A stretch of 64,000 nucleotides of DNA from JAAXHH01 sp965225915. Lineage in GTDB: Bacteria > JAAXHH01. How positions within the stretch are numbered: the stretch's first letter is position 1; each line of letters opens with the position of its first letter. The position numbers were made by a program, and so were the translations under genes. Under the pieces are notes generated by a model. It did not search any database. It was not told where the DNA came from and saw only the letters and a list, made by a program, of their open reading frames with translations. Shown here one piece after another: positions 18,410 through 28,335 of the stretch. The stretch is from NCBI GenBank assembly GCA_965225915.1, contig OZ245326.1, positions 3,639,273-3,703,272 of the forward strand, read 5' to 3'.

Positions 18410-19366
18410 TCAAGGCCGGAAATGGTAGAAAGCAAGTTCCTCGTACTCCACGTTGCTCTTGAGTGTCAGTTTAAGCGGGCTGGAAACCTTGCTGATTATC
18501 TCTTTGTCCGCCAGCCATTCACATACCGTCGTTACTCCCCGGAGGTTCATCTGGTTGTCTAAATAGGTTTCGATTTCCGTGACCGATCTGACCGATCCCT
18601 CTTCCTCCAGGTAATCGAGAATGGGCTGAAACATCACGGGGATGCGCTCCTCGAGATACCTGTCGATGTGCGCCAGGGCCTCTGCGATCGCTTCGTGCGT
18701 GGCAGGCTGATCAATCATGCGGGTGTAGACGGCATTAAAAAAGTCCGGATTCAATCGAAGTGCCTGCTGAATGACTTCGCGACTGGCCAATTGACTATGA
18801 AGAAACACCTCGATCGTTGCCAGTCCGTTGACACAGTGCAAAATGTAAAGGAAACTGTAGTGGAGATCCTGCTTTACATGTAACCATTTCTCGGCCTTGT
18901 ACAGGGTGGGGATAACAAAGGCGCCGGCTTGCATGAGTTGAACCTGCCGGTCTCTTGCCCTCAGTTCCCCAATGCCGTTGTAGAGCTCGCGTATGGATTC
19001 ATCATGGGTAAAGAGCAGGCGGCTTTCGGCGAAAGATGAATGCATGAAGGAACTCTGCAGGCCGCCTTCGATCATTTTCCGGAACGCGGCACGGGGCTGC
19101 ATGAACACGTGGATGTACACGTCGTTTTCAAGGAGCGCCGCGCCTTCGGACACCTCGTCGTCGTCCCTGCCCGACTTGCGGAACAGGTTCTTGTCGTCTC
19201 TTGTCACCACGATCAGGTCGATATCCGATTTCTCCCAGACCCGGTCAGCGGAGAGGCTGCCGAACAGGATCGCGGCCAGTATGTGGCGGTCTTCCCGGGC
19301 CTTGTCAACGAAGGCCTCCAGGGCCGACTCGAAACGCGTCTGAATGGATTGATCGGTGTGATTCAT
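18410..19366 (-). CDS. Nucleotidyltransferase-domain protein (pol beta superfamily)
   Basis: About 318 residues. N-terminal minimal nucleotidyltransferase core: ILAAILFGSLSADRVWEKSDIDLIVVTRD, i.e. G-S followed by D-x-D. A helical middle part and a small C-terminal region that looks like a winged helix follow. The start at 19366 has AGGA about ten bases upstream; the longer frame to 19513 is unlikely to be coding. Function is unknown; relatives range from antibiotic adenylyltransferases to MNT-like antitoxins. It lies directly upstream of uvrA and is probably cotranscribed. Confidence 0.8.
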   Translation of the reverse strand: MNHTDQSIQTRFESALEAFVDKAREDRHILAAILFGSLSADRVWEKSDIDLIVVTRDDKNLFRKSGRDDDEVSEGAALLENDVYIHVFMQPRAAFRKMIEGGLQSSFMHSSFAESRLLFTHDESIRELYNGIGELRARDRQVQLMQAGAFVIPTLYKAEKWLHVKQDLHYSFLYILHCVNGLATIEVFLHSQLASREVIQQALRLNPDFFNAVYTRMIDQPATHEAIAEALAHIDRYLEERIPVMFQPILDYLEEEGSVRSVTEIETYLDNQMNLRGVTTVCEWLADKEIISKVSSPLKLTLKSNVEYEELAFYHFRP

Positions 19367-19601
19367 CGGGAATTTTCCTGTTAGGCGTCCCTTAAACCCG
19401 CGGAAGGCTATGAGGACATCCGCGTTTATATAACGAACTACAGAGCCCGCGTCAACGTACAAAGCCCCCGGTTGTATGCATGGAAAACCCTTGATACCCG
19501 GCCGCGACAGCATTTACATGACAACTGGCCTCCTGGCCCTTCTTATGGTTTGAATGACCAGCTTCCACGGAACACTCGGTGCGTTTCTGAAGGAAAACCT
19601 C

Positions 19602-21170
19602 GTGTCTGCCACCTCAATTAATCGGGACCGCACCGAAGTTCGGACCGCCCTGGCCCACCGGGGCCATCTCGCGACCGTCCTGAGGCCCGATCCGACCCTG
19701 ATAGAACGGATCGGCGGACGATCGGTGATTGCATGCGTGATCGACGGCCTGTATGACCGCATCGAAAACGATTCCGATCTGCGTCCTATGTTTACCCGCA
19801 CGCTGACTTCCGAACGCATGAAACAGAAGGCCTTTTTGGAAGAATGGATGGGCGGAGAGCCGGGCTATACCCATCACCACGCTTACGGCGGGATGCGAAA
19901 CCGGCACGGCCATATCCACATCACCAGCGAGTCCGCGGAGCGCTGGCTGGCGCACCTGACCGCTTCTCTGCGCGAGCACGTAGGAGACGAGCACCTCGTA
20001 AACGAAGTGCTGAGCACGCTGGGTCCTCTCGCCCGCGGTCTCGTCAACGAGGAAAAGCCTGTCCAGAGTCCGCGGCAATTGAGATGCCACAGGGAGAAGA
20101 GACTGAGAGAACCAGCGAAAATGGCGGCCAGGGGGCAGGTGGAAGCCCTGGAACGATCCCTGGACGAGGATCCCGCAGTACTCAATGATCCACGTCACGG
20201 AGCGACCATACTCGTTGAAGCGGCGTTACGGGGCCATACCAGGATAGCAGCCTTGCTTTTGGACAGGGGGGTGGATGTAAATCTACCGGCGGCTCACTCG
20301 AGTGACATCATGATGACCGCCCACTGTGCCGCGCTAAGCAAGAAGAAGGATGAAACGGCCGATTTCCTGTTGGACCGGGGGGCTGTCTACGATGTATTCA
20401 GCGCCTGTTTCCTCGGTGACATGGACAGGGTTTCCACTTTGCTCAATGAACTACACGGCCTGGTCAACGCGCATGACCCCGCCTGCGATTTTCTGCCCGT
20501 GACTCCGTTGCACCACGCCGTGTACGGTGGCCATGAACACGTCGCCAGGTTCCTGTTTGAAAAGGGTGCTGAAACCGGTGTAAACAGCAAGCCCCTGGTC
20601 AGTTACGCCGCTGGACGGAGAATGACGATCCTGCTCCGTCTGCTGCTGCGACGCGGCGCCGACGCCTCGCGAATAGGCTGCGGGCACTGGGTCCTGCATT
20701 CGGAAATATCGGCGCTCCTGTTGGACTACGGAGCCGACGTGAACTATCCCGATGGAAACTGGATCCGGACGGCCTGTACGGGAAACAACAGCCAGCGGGA
20801 CGATCCCGGCTACGTGCAGGCACTGTTGGACAAGGGGGCCCGGATCGATACGCAACTGCGCGGCGCCCAGGCGCTGCATTTTGCGGCCAAGGCAGGATTC
20901 ACGGGGGTCATGGAGGTGTTATTGGACAACGGCGCCCCGGTGGACCGGCGAAGCGACCAGGGCGAAACGCCCCTGTTTTACGCACTGAAAGCCGGCCCCA
21001 GGGCGGACATGGTAAAGTCCGTGGAATTGCTGCTTTCTCACGGGGCAAACCCACACTGCGAAGACCGGATGGGTAAAACTCCGGTGGGAATCGCCCGCCG
21101 CATGAAACGTCCCGATAAGGCATGCATCGTCTCGGTGCTGGAAACCGCTAGTCCTTCCGTACCGGCATAA
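19602..21170 (+). CDS. Truncated hemoglobin (group II-like) fused to ankyrin repeats
   Basis: About 522 residues. The N-terminal domain (residues about 32-150) is a truncated globin: LIERIGGRSVIACVIDGLYDRI (helices A-B with a tyrosine at B10), FLEEWMGGEPGYT (E helix and loop), MRNRHGHIHI with the probable proximal haem histidine, and AERWLAHL with the tryptophan typical of group II at G8. The rest (about 170-520) is ankyrin repeats such as TPLHHAVYGGHEHVARFLFEKGAE and ALHFAAKAGFTGVMEVLLDNGAPV. A GTG at 19602 has AAGGA seven to eight bases upstream; an ATG at 19554 in frame lacks one. No export signal. Likely an oxygen/NO-sensing or -handling head on a protein-binding scaffold; this is inference. 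Confidence 0.85.
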   Translation: MSATSINRDRTEVRTALAHRGHLATVLRPDPTLIERIGGRSVIACVIDGLYDRIENDSDLRPMFTRTLTSERMKQKAFLEEWMGGEPGYTHHHAYGGMRNRHGHIHITSESAERWLAHLTASLREHVGDEHLVNEVLSTLGPLARGLVNEEKPVQSPRQLRCHREKRLREPAKMAARGQVEALERSLDEDPAVLNDPRHGATILVEAALRGHTRIAALLLDRGVDVNLPAAHSSDIMMTAHCAALSKKKDETADFLLDRGAVYDVFSACFLGDMDRVSTLLNELHGLVNAHDPACDFLPVTPLHHAVYGGHEHVARFLFEKGAETGVNSKPLVSYAAGRRMTILLRLLLRRGADASRIGCGHWVLHSEISALLLDYGADVNYPDGNWIRTACTGNNSQRDDPGYVQALLDKGARIDTQLRGAQALHFAAKAGFTGVMEVLLDNGAPVDRRSDQGETPLFYALKAGPRADMVKSVELLLSHGANPHCEDRMGKTPVGIARRMKRPDKACIVSVLETASPSVPA

Positions 21171-21889
21171 CACCTTTCAAGAAAGATACAAGGGCCTTTC
21201 TCGCAGGTGTCGGACCGTGAATTTCAATCCCCACTTCCGCCCATACCAGCGGCGTCGTGCCGTGTTCATAGTCTGTCGCGGCCGGATCGGCGCCGGCTTC
21301 GACGAGCAACTCCGCGATCTCCCGGTTCCCGCATAGATGCAGGGGCGTCTGCCCGGAATCCGCCCGGGCGTTCACATCCGCTCCCCAGCCCAGCAGCGCC
21401 CGGACCGTATCCTCCCGTCCATGCTGCACCGCGGCGTGCAGTGGCGTGCCCACCACGGTGTGGACGCCGATCTTCCCCGAATATACTGTGACGCCCCCAT
21501 CACTTTTATGTACATGGTGGAGATCGTCTGTTCGCCCCAGCGCCGCAAGCTGGCACGGGTCGGCCGGCACGCCGCGAGCTATCAGGAACTCCGCGACCGC
21601 GCGGCATCGTTCCCCGCGACTGAGCGCCGCGGTCCCGCAGAAGAGCGGCGGCCTCCAGGTGTCCCCAGTACGCGGCGAGGTGCAGGGCGCTCCAACCCCC
21701 GTAGGTATCGGCGCCGTGGTTCGGGTCTACTCCATTCCGCAATAGTACTTCGATGACCTTCGTATTCCCGCGTTCGGCCGCCAATTGAATCGGCACGGGA
21801 TGGCCTCCCCAGCGCGTATGGGCCACCGCCTTGTTGATGATTCCGGGCTCCCGGGACAGGACTTCTTCGACCTGCTCCGGGTCAAGCAT
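21148..21889 (-). pseudogene. Ankyrin-repeat protein with a frameshift
   Basis: Starting at ATG 21889: MLDPEQVEEVLSREP, then ankyrin units VPIQLAAERGNTKVIEVLLRNGVDPN and SALHLAAYWGHLEAAALLRDRGA. Around 21600 the frame breaks; in another frame the repeats continue as AVAEFLIARGVPADPCQLAALGRTDD, TPLHAAVQHGREDTVRALLGWGADVN and TPLHLCGNREIAELLVEAGADP, to a stop at 21148. One indel rejoins them to about 246 residues. The 3' end overlaps the end of the globin-ankyrin gene by 23 bases, convergently. Confidence 0.75.
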
Positions 21890-23499
21890 TTGTAATTCAA
21901 AAACATTCTCTGCATCACTACTCTCAAACCAGCTATACGCCCTGAACCCCCATGAAATCGTGAAACCAGGGCATATTCCAAACTGGCAATAACTGGACGA
22001 GTTTATATCAGTTTTGGTTCAAAAAAGGCTGAATTCCACCTATTCAGGCCGATTTCTCCGTCTTCACGAAACCTGTAGTATCGTAGTCCGATTGCGCCGA
22101 AACCCCTTACTGATAGATTTTACGGGATTTATTGACTCTGGTCTTTCTGGAGTTGTGGCATCCTATAAAAAAAACGCGCGCGAGAAAAACTACGAAAATG
22201 CCGGATCCAGGCCGGATGCTTGAGGTTTCGGCCGACCATGCCGAATGGTCGTTTCGATTACCTCGATTTATCGGGTGGAATGAACTTGCGGGTCTGATGG
22301 CAATGGCAAGACAGCCAGTATCGAACTATCCAAGCGATTTATAACCGCTTGAACCAGGAGGCAGAAACAAGGCAGGAATCCATCACTTTGGATGACCCGA
22401 TGCGAGGAGCAATACCCAGGCACCTGGACCAGCAAAATAAGGAAGGTGGTATTGTCTGGTCGTTACAGAGCCAGGGAGAGATGCCAGACATCCATATTGA
22501 CCGGATTGAAGGGCTGCTCTTTCCGAACATAAAAATGGCTGGGCAGTTTCATATTCGGAGCGAGCAAAGATCAGCCATCTGGCCAGGAGACATCTCGAAT
22601 CCATGAAGAAGATCAGGATGGTCATCAAGCAGGAGTCTATCAGGTTGTGGATCATCGTTGTATCCATCTCGCATACTTATCAACATTTCCGTTCCGGCAG
22701 TTTGAATGTCCGTCGGGATCCTTGGTCGCCGCTACCCGATACGATCACCAGGCTTTCGGCGAACGCGAATGAGACATGTACGGCTCTTTGAACTGGAATG
22801 GCAAATGGTTTCTTGACAAGGCCTTTTCCGGTTTCCTAGTTCGATCGTTTTCTCCGTTTTTAAACACCGTATATGAGGCCAGTCCGATTGGAGGAATATA
22901 CCTCCGTGACAAGACTGCGCATGGTTCGATGGTTTTCGTAAAGTTGATTTCGCTTTATCCAGGTCAGAAGGTCAGCACTGAGGCCGCGTATTACCACCAC
23001 CAGAAAGTGATCAGCAGCGGCCTGTCCCCCGCACGCCTTCTGGGTGAAACCGACCTCGGATTCGTTTCAGGGCCAGTATGCACAATTGTGGTTTTTAGTC
23101 CATCGCAACGTACCCCCACCGATCACCATCTCCGACGGACAGAAGCCAGAACCTGTAGCTTTCTCCCATTCAGTCGGTTCCATACCTGCCTGCCACCGAC
23201 ATCATCTGTATCAGGCGCAACAGCATCGCTGATCAGGGCTAAATGCTCCTGATTTCGATAAGCCCGATACAGAGACCCGTTTTTCCCTTCGTTCATCTAT
23301 TTGAAAGCCGATACCATCGGTAAAGGTTCCGCGACCGTATGAACCCTTCCTCAGTGTGTTCTGAAGGGTACCAATCCGATCGTTTTATGGTACAAAAACA
23401 TGTCTAACTTCATGGGTTTTAAAGACTTGCATTGTTTCTCGTATTGTGCGTTCGTGTGTAGTACCAACCACGTTTATACACCACAAAGGGAGGTACGAC
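21890..23499. other. Gene-poor stretch between ankyrin gene and integration module
   Basis: Only weak frames are present (for example 22349-22606 and 22776-23252 on the plus strand). None has a ribosome-binding site, recognisable domain or consistent codon use. AT content rises in places. It may be the left boundary of an integrated element, but I see no duplicated attachment sequence by eye. Confidence 0.5.
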
Positions 23500-24015
23500 A
23501 TGATCCGGTCTGGACCCGAAACAGGGGACATCAAGGAAAGCGCCTGTGCCTGTCACGCGACGCGTCATGAGCTGGCCCCGCTGGAGACTTTTACGATGGA
23601 TCAGCTGCGGGAGAAATGGCGCGAACTTTTTGACGGCGATGCCCCACGGTACAAAAAGCAGTTTCTCCTGAGACGGCTGGCGTACCGCATACAGGAACGG
23701 CTTTACGGTGGTGTTTCCAATGCTTCCCAATCTCGGCTGAAACACATAGCTCAGGACGACGCCCTTGCCCGCGTCGAAGTTCGGTTTGCTGGCAGGTACC
23801 GGGAACCAGGCAGGATACTTCCCGGGACCCGGTTCGTGAGGATATGGAACAACAGTCGATACGAGGTGATTGCCAGGTCGGCCGGATTCGAATACGAAGG
23901 GCAGGCGTACAGGTCCCTGAGCGCCGTGGCTCGCAAGATCACGGGTACAAGGTGGAATGGCAGGCTTTTCTTCGGACTGGTGAAGACCAGGGAAAGTGGC
24001 GGTCAGCGTGTTTGA
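23500..24015 (+). CDS. DUF2924-like protein of a mobile island
   Basis: About 171 residues. MDQLREKWRELFDGDAPRYKKQFLLRRLAYRIQERLYGG near residue 40 matches the DUF2924 N-terminal pattern, and VIARSAGFEYEGQAYRSLSAVARKITGTRWNG is the C-terminal DNA-binding-like segment found in this family. A strong GGGAGG site seven bases before the ATG at 23500 sets the start. Such proteins occur next to large serine recombinases in prophages and islands, as here, where the recombinase gene overlaps by 20 bases. The molecular role is not established. Confidence 0.8.
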   Translation: MIRSGPETGDIKESACACHATRHELAPLETFTMDQLREKWRELFDGDAPRYKKQFLLRRLAYRIQERLYGGVSNASQSRLKHIAQDDALARVEVRFAGRYREPGRILPGTRFVRIWNNSRYEVIARSAGFEYEGQAYRSLSAVARKITGTRWNGRLFFGLVKTRESGGQRV

Positions 24016-25585
24016 TGTCATGACGCCAGACCGGACCGGAACAGACACCATCAGGTGTGCCATATACACCCGCAAAAGCCACGAGGAAGGCCTCGATCAG
24101 GCATTCAACTCGCTGGATGCCCAGCGGGAGTCGGCCGAGGCGTATATTGCCAGCCAGAGGCTGCAGGGGTGGCTCGCGCTGCCTGATCGCTACGATGACG
24201 GCGGATTCTCAGGCAGCAACCTGGACAGGCCCGGAATCCAGCGACTGCTGGCCGACGTGGACGCAGGTAATGTAGACGTGATCGTAGTCTACAAGATAGA
24301 CCGGTTGTCCAGATCGCTCCTCGACTTCATGAAGATGATTGAGACGTTCAACCGGAAGAACGTCAGTTTCGTATCGGTCACCCAGCATTTCAACACCACA
24401 GATCCGACAGGCCGCATGTTCCTGGGTATTCTGATTACTTTCGCGCAGTACGAACGCGAGGTGATTGCCGAGCGCATAAGGGACAAGATCGCCGCCACCA
24501 AGAAGCGAGGCATGTACTGCGGCGGGCCTGCCATACTCGGCTATGACGTGGACAGGCAGAAGAAGGAGCTTCGCGTGGATCAGGAAGAAGCCCTGCTTGT
24601 CAAAAACATCTTCCGTCGATTCTCCCATCTGGGGTCGGCCAGGGCCATGGCCGCCGAACTCAACGGGCAGGGACACAGAACCAAGTCCTGGACCACGCTG
24701 AAGGGCAAGCATCGGCCGGGTAACGAATGGAATACCAGCCAGATCTACCGCCTGCTCAACAACCTGACGTATATCGGCATCGTGGCGCACAAGGGCAACG
24801 AATACCAGGGTAAGCACGAAGCGATCATAACACGGAAGCTGTGGGACAGCGTGCATGCCATCCTGACTGAAAACACGCAGGACAAACAGTCAAGAGCCCG
24901 GACGAAGTCCATCTCCATACTGCACGGAGTAGTCCGCTGCGGCCACTGCAACTGCGCCATGGGTCCGACCTATACGCAGAAAGGAACCCGCCGCTACACC
25001 TACTACCACTGTGCCAAAGACGCAAAACGGGCGGTCAGCCAGTGCCGGCTGAAGAGGGTACCTGCCGGTGAAATCGAAAGAATCGTGCTGGAGCACGTTA
25101 AATCCGTATTGCAGACACCCGAGTTGCTTTCTCCTGCTTACCTCAATACTGTGGAGATCCAGCGTCTTCAGGTTCATTTACAGGTAAACGGCAATGCGCT
25201 GCCGGAAAGCAATCTTCAGAGTCTTGATACAATGCGTCCGGCCAACGGATCGGAACCACGACCAAATCAATCCATACCGGGTGATCCGCAGACAGGCCTG
25301 TCATGCCCGCCGGATGAAGAAACCATAGCTACTTCCGGTACCGCGGTGCTGGATACCTTTTCCGAGGCTGAACGCAAAGTGATGGATACACTTCAGGCCC
25401 TGGGTCACCTGTGGAAATACCTGCTTCCCCTTGAACGAAACCGCCTGGTCCGGCTGTTGGTAGAGAAGGTGGAAATCCGCGACAGCGGGGTTGACCTGGT
25501 CATCAGAACACAGGACCTTCCTCACCTCTCCATCGAACTCGCTGAAATAGCCGGCGAGGCCAGGATAAGGAGCGTTCAGGTTTGA
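23996..25585 (+). CDS. Large serine recombinase (site-specific integrase)
   Basis: 529 residues with the three parts of large serine recombinases. Catalytic resolvase domain (about 20-165): CAIYTRKSHEEG with the nucleophilic serine, RYDDGGFSGSNLDRPGIQRL, and DVIVVYKIDRLSRSLLDF. Recombinase domain (about 178-285): GGPAILGYDVD and WNTSQIYRLLNNLTYIGI. Zinc ribbon (about 315-360): CGHCNCAMGPTY followed by the second cysteine pair. A coiled tail follows. It would integrate or excise the island. The GTG at 23996 has AGGG closely upstream; an ATG at 24020 is the alternative. The stop overlaps the TTG start of the next gene. Confidence 0.93.
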   Translation: MAVSVFDVMTPDRTGTDTIRCAIYTRKSHEEGLDQAFNSLDAQRESAEAYIASQRLQGWLALPDRYDDGGFSGSNLDRPGIQRLLADVDAGNVDVIVVYKIDRLSRSLLDFMKMIETFNRKNVSFVSVTQHFNTTDPTGRMFLGILITFAQYEREVIAERIRDKIAATKKRGMYCGGPAILGYDVDRQKKELRVDQEEALLVKNIFRRFSHLGSARAMAAELNGQGHRTKSWTTLKGKHRPGNEWNTSQIYRLLNNLTYIGIVAHKGNEYQGKHEAIITRKLWDSVHAILTENTQDKQSRARTKSISILHGVVRCGHCNCAMGPTYTQKGTRRYTYYHCAKDAKRAVSQCRLKRVPAGEIERIVLEHVKSVLQTPELLSPAYLNTVEIQRLQVHLQVNGNALPESNLQSLDTMRPANGSEPRPNQSIPGDPQTGLSCPPDEETIATSGTAVLDTFSEAERKVMDTLQALGHLWKYLLPLERNRLVRLLVEKVEIRDSGVDLVIRTQDLPHLSIELAEIAGEARIRSVQV

Positions 25586-25998
25586 GCCGCAACGCCTCCT
25601 TCACACTGACTGATTCCGGCAATCTACGGATCCATATTCCAATGCATTTCAGGCAGATAGGCGGCAGGAAAAGGATAGTGGTGCCCGAGGCATCGGATGA
25701 TGGAGAACCCGGTCCGACCCGGGAAGTTCACAGTGCACTCGTGCAGGCTCTGGGCAGGGCGTTTGCCTGGACCGAAGCGATTGAGAACGGGACGGTCATG
25801 TCCATCTCCGACCTGGCCAGGAACCTCGATGTCGACAACTCCTACGTCGTTCGCATACTCAAGCTGACCACCCTGGCTCCAGGCATCATCGATGCAATCC
25901 TGGGCGGTGAAGAGCTGCATGGCCTGACCCTGACCCGACTTTCCCGGTCATTTCCGGCTGACTGGGACAGTCAGCTCAAACTGTTCGGATTCAGATAG
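25582..25998 (+). CDS. Recombinase-associated ParB/KorB-like HTH protein
   Basis: 138 residues starting at a TTG overlapping the recombinase stop (TTGA), indicating translational coupling. The centre has a helix-turn-helix, VMSISDLARNLDVDNSYVVR, followed by LAPGIIDAILGGEELHGLTL, the arrangement of ParB/KorB HTH domains. The N-terminus looks like a beta-rich lead-in. Genes of this type follow serine recombinases in many islands and could act as a directionality or regulatory partner; that role is inference. Confidence 0.7.
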   Translation: MSRNASFTLTDSGNLRIHIPMHFRQIGGRKRIVVPEASDDGEPGPTREVHSALVQALGRAFAWTEAIENGTVMSISDLARNLDVDNSYVVRILKLTTLAPGIIDAILGGEELHGLTLTRLSRSFPADWDSQLKLFGFR

Positions 25999-26279
25999 GT
26001 TCGAAGGTCCGGTGTACGTCTCCTCATGGTTTCACAATCCGGGCGCATTTTCTCTTTACATGTAACATAAAGTGGCAGTGCGGATTACGTGCGTCGGTCC
26101 GAGGCTGATTTGACAAACCGGCTGAACTCTGACATATTACATCGTGTAACTTAAACGGCCGTTGTTGTTGGAATTCGCGAAGAGAAGGCGCTTAAGGCTT
26201 GAATGGAAAAGGAAACAGGACGAACACCCGTGGCCGCTTCATAGGTGACGGCCATATTCTCAAAAACGAGGAGAGAACG

Positions 26280-26768
26280 ATGAAAGCAGGACGAAATACC
26301 AAACTCACGCCGGAACTGGTCAGGCAAATTTGTAAATTTGTCGAAAATGGTAATACCAACGTGGATGCCTGTAATTTGCTGGAGATCAGCACATCCTCGT
26401 TCTACGACTGGAAAGCAAAGGGAAAGAAGCAGGCGCGCGGGATACACAGGGATTTCGTTGACGAACTGGAGAAATCCAGGCGGCGGTACAAGTTGCTGCG
26501 ACGTGAGATTGTAAACCGGGCGGCCCTGGGGGACACCGTGGCTACCAAAGTCAAAGGGAGAAAGCTGACCAACGGGGATATAGTAATCGAAACCACCACA
26601 AAAACAACCCCGCCAGACTGGCGACACGCCGCCAGGGAGCTCGAACGAGCTTTTCCGGAACAGTTCGGTTCCTCCTCCAGACGCATACGGAAGGCCCAAA
26701 AGAGGAAGGTTCCGGTAGAAATCATCAATCACCTTGATGAGGTTTCAGTTGAAGCCGATGATAAGTGA
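26280..26768 (+). CDS. Phage terminase small-subunit-like HTH protein
   Basis: About 162 residues. KLTPELVRQICKFVENGNTN and ACNLLEISTSSFYDWKAKGKK form an HTH as in terminase small subunits and related phage regulators; WRHAARELERAFPEQFG is the W-x-x-A-A-x-x-L-E-R-x-F-P-E-x-F tail typical of these proteins. A GAGGAGAG site precedes the ATG at 26280. No large terminase subunit follows; an IS256 copy is inserted 227 bases downstream. It may be the remnant of a prophage packaging module. Confidence 0.65.
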   Translation: MKAGRNTKLTPELVRQICKFVENGNTNVDACNLLEISTSSFYDWKAKGKKQARGIHRDFVDELEKSRRRYKLLRREIVNRAALGDTVATKVKGRKLTNGDIVIETTTKTTPPDWRHAARELERAFPEQFGSSSRRIRKAQKRKVPVEIINHLDEVSVEADDK

Positions 26769-26986
26769 TGGATTTACCGCATAGAGACATGCCGTGTTTA
26801 CATATACGAATGTTCGGTCTGATATGATAAACAGGACGTGGAGTCAGTCTACTTACAGACCAACGGAGCCACGGCCTGTCTCCGAAGTCCCACATGTTAA
26901 CTACATTCTTGTACTTCGGATTCTCCAGATAGTTGGTACGAGTAACCATTTCAGCCTACCCGCCGAGACCATCAGGACTAACCTGA

Positions 26987-26994
26987 TGCTGAAC
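26987..26994 (+). repeat. IS256 target-site duplication, left copy
   Basis: TGCTGAAC, repeated exactly at 28328-28335 on the other side of the insertion sequence. Confidence 0.93.
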
Positions 26995-28327
26995 GGGTCT
27001 GTCACGTATTTTGTGTAACTGACTGTTTCATGTGATGGGCACTCTGTCTTCGTACATGATGATGAACTGGTTGATGGCGGCCGTCCAGTGGACAAGGGGC
27101 CGGATCCACCTTCGGGACAGATTGAGCAGAGCCAGATAGAGCAGTTTCCTGGCCGCCTCGTCTGTGGGGAAAGCGCCTTTGGTCTTGATGATCTTGCGCA
27201 GGCCCCGGTTCATGGATTCGATGGCATTGGTAGTGTAGATGACCTTCCTGATCTCCTGTGGGAAGGCGAAGAACGGGGTCAGATGGTCCCAGTGTCTGCG
27301 CCATAGCCGGCTGATCGTGGGATATTGCTTATCCCAGTGTTCGGCAAAGCGATAAAGCGCGGCCTCAGCCTGCTCCAAGGTAGCGGCCTGGTATATCGCC
27401 CGGAGATCCTTGGCCACCTGCTTACGGTGTTTCCAGGAGACGTAGGTCAGGCTGTTACGCACCATGTGGACGATGCAGAGTTGCACCTGGGCCTTGGGAT
27501 ACACCGTCTCTATGGCCTGGGGGAAGCCGGAGAGGCCGTCGCAGCAGGCGATGAAGATATCACCAACGCCCCGGTTCTTCAGTTCGGTCAGTACGTAGAG
27601 CCAGAACTTTGCCCCTTCGTTCTGCTCGATCCAGAGCCCCAGGAGTTCCTTGTCGCCGCGCAGGTTAACGCCCAGGGCCAGGTAGACCGCCTTGTTCCGT
27701 ATGGTGCCGCTGTCACGTATCTTGACGAACAGGGCATCCAGGAACAGGATCGGATAGACCTCATCCAGGGGCCGCGACTGCCAGGCCAGGACCTCGTCGG
27801 TTACGGTGTCGGTGATCCGCGAGACCAGTTCGGGCGAGATGGCCACTCCGTAGAGATCTTCGATGTGGCCCTGGATATCGCGGGTGCTCATGCCCCTTGC
27901 GTACATGGAGATGATCTTGTCGTCGAAATCCGGCCAACGCGTCTGGTACTTGCGGATCAGCTTGGGATCGAAGGAGCCCTCGCGGTCCCGGGGGATCTCT
28001 ACCGGCAGATCGCCCTTGTCGTCCTTGAGCGTCTTGGTGGTCTTGCCGTTGCGACTGTTGCCGCGGTTCCTGCCATCGGGGGCATGCTTCTCGTAGCCGA
28101 GATGATCGGTGAGCTCGGTTTCCAGGATCCGTTCGGCCATGCGCTTCTTCATGCGCTTGAGCAGGCCGTCTTCGCCGAACAGGTCCTCGGCGTCCACCCC
28201 GTCTTCCATGAGCTCATCCAAAAGACGGTCGATCTTACTTGAGGGTTTTCTTTCTCTGGCCATAGCACTTCCTCCTTGTGAGCAAGATACAGGCTATTGC
28301 CAGTTACACAAAACTTGTTACAGACTC
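26995..28327 (-). mobile_element. Complete IS256-family insertion sequence with 8-bp target duplication
   Basis: 1,333 bases bounded by imperfect 27-bp inverted repeats; the ends begin GRGTCTGT and finish TTTTGTGTAACTG going inward. The eight bases TGCTGAAC occur immediately outside both ends (26987-26994 and 28328-28335), exactly the 8-bp duplication expected for IS256. One transposase gene fills the element. The intact duplication and uninterrupted gene imply a recent and possibly active copy. Confidence 0.95.
27028..28263 (-). CDS. IS256-family transposase
   Basis: 411 residues, full length for the family. Catalyses cut-and-paste/copy-out movement of its own element. The DDE positions are visible: YPILFLDALFVKIRDSG (first Asp), IACCDGLSGFPQAIETVYP (second Asp with the C-D-G-L-x-G-F signature), and YTTNAIESMNRGLRK (Glu). 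The N-terminal region ELTDHLGYEKHAPDGRNRGN and SRNGKTTKTLKDD is the conserved DNA-binding part. AGGAGG lies ahead of the ATG at 28263. Confidence 0.96.
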   Translation of the reverse strand: MARERKPSSKIDRLLDELMEDGVDAEDLFGEDGLLKRMKKRMAERILETELTDHLGYEKHAPDGRNRGNSRNGKTTKTLKDDKGDLPVEIPRDREGSFDPKLIRKYQTRWPDFDDKIISMYARGMSTRDIQGHIEDLYGVAISPELVSRITDTVTDEVLAWQSRPLDEVYPILFLDALFVKIRDSGTIRNKAVYLALGVNLRGDKELLGLWIEQNEGAKFWLYVLTELKNRGVGDIFIACCDGLSGFPQAIETVYPKAQVQLCIVHMVRNSLTYVSWKHRKQVAKDLRAIYQAATLEQAEAALYRFAEHWDKQYPTISRLWRRHWDHLTPFFAFPQEIRKVIYTTNAIESMNRGLRKIIKTKGAFPTDEAARKLLYLALLNLSRRWIRPLVHWTAAINQFIIMYEDRVPIT

Positions 28328-28335
28328 TGCTGAAC
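28328..28335 (+). repeat. IS256 target-site duplication, right copy
   Basis: TGCTGAAC, identical to 26987-26994. Confidence 0.93.

Noticed and set aside
27325..28242. Plus-strand frame of 305 codons within IS256
   Set aside because: Mirror of the transposase gene.
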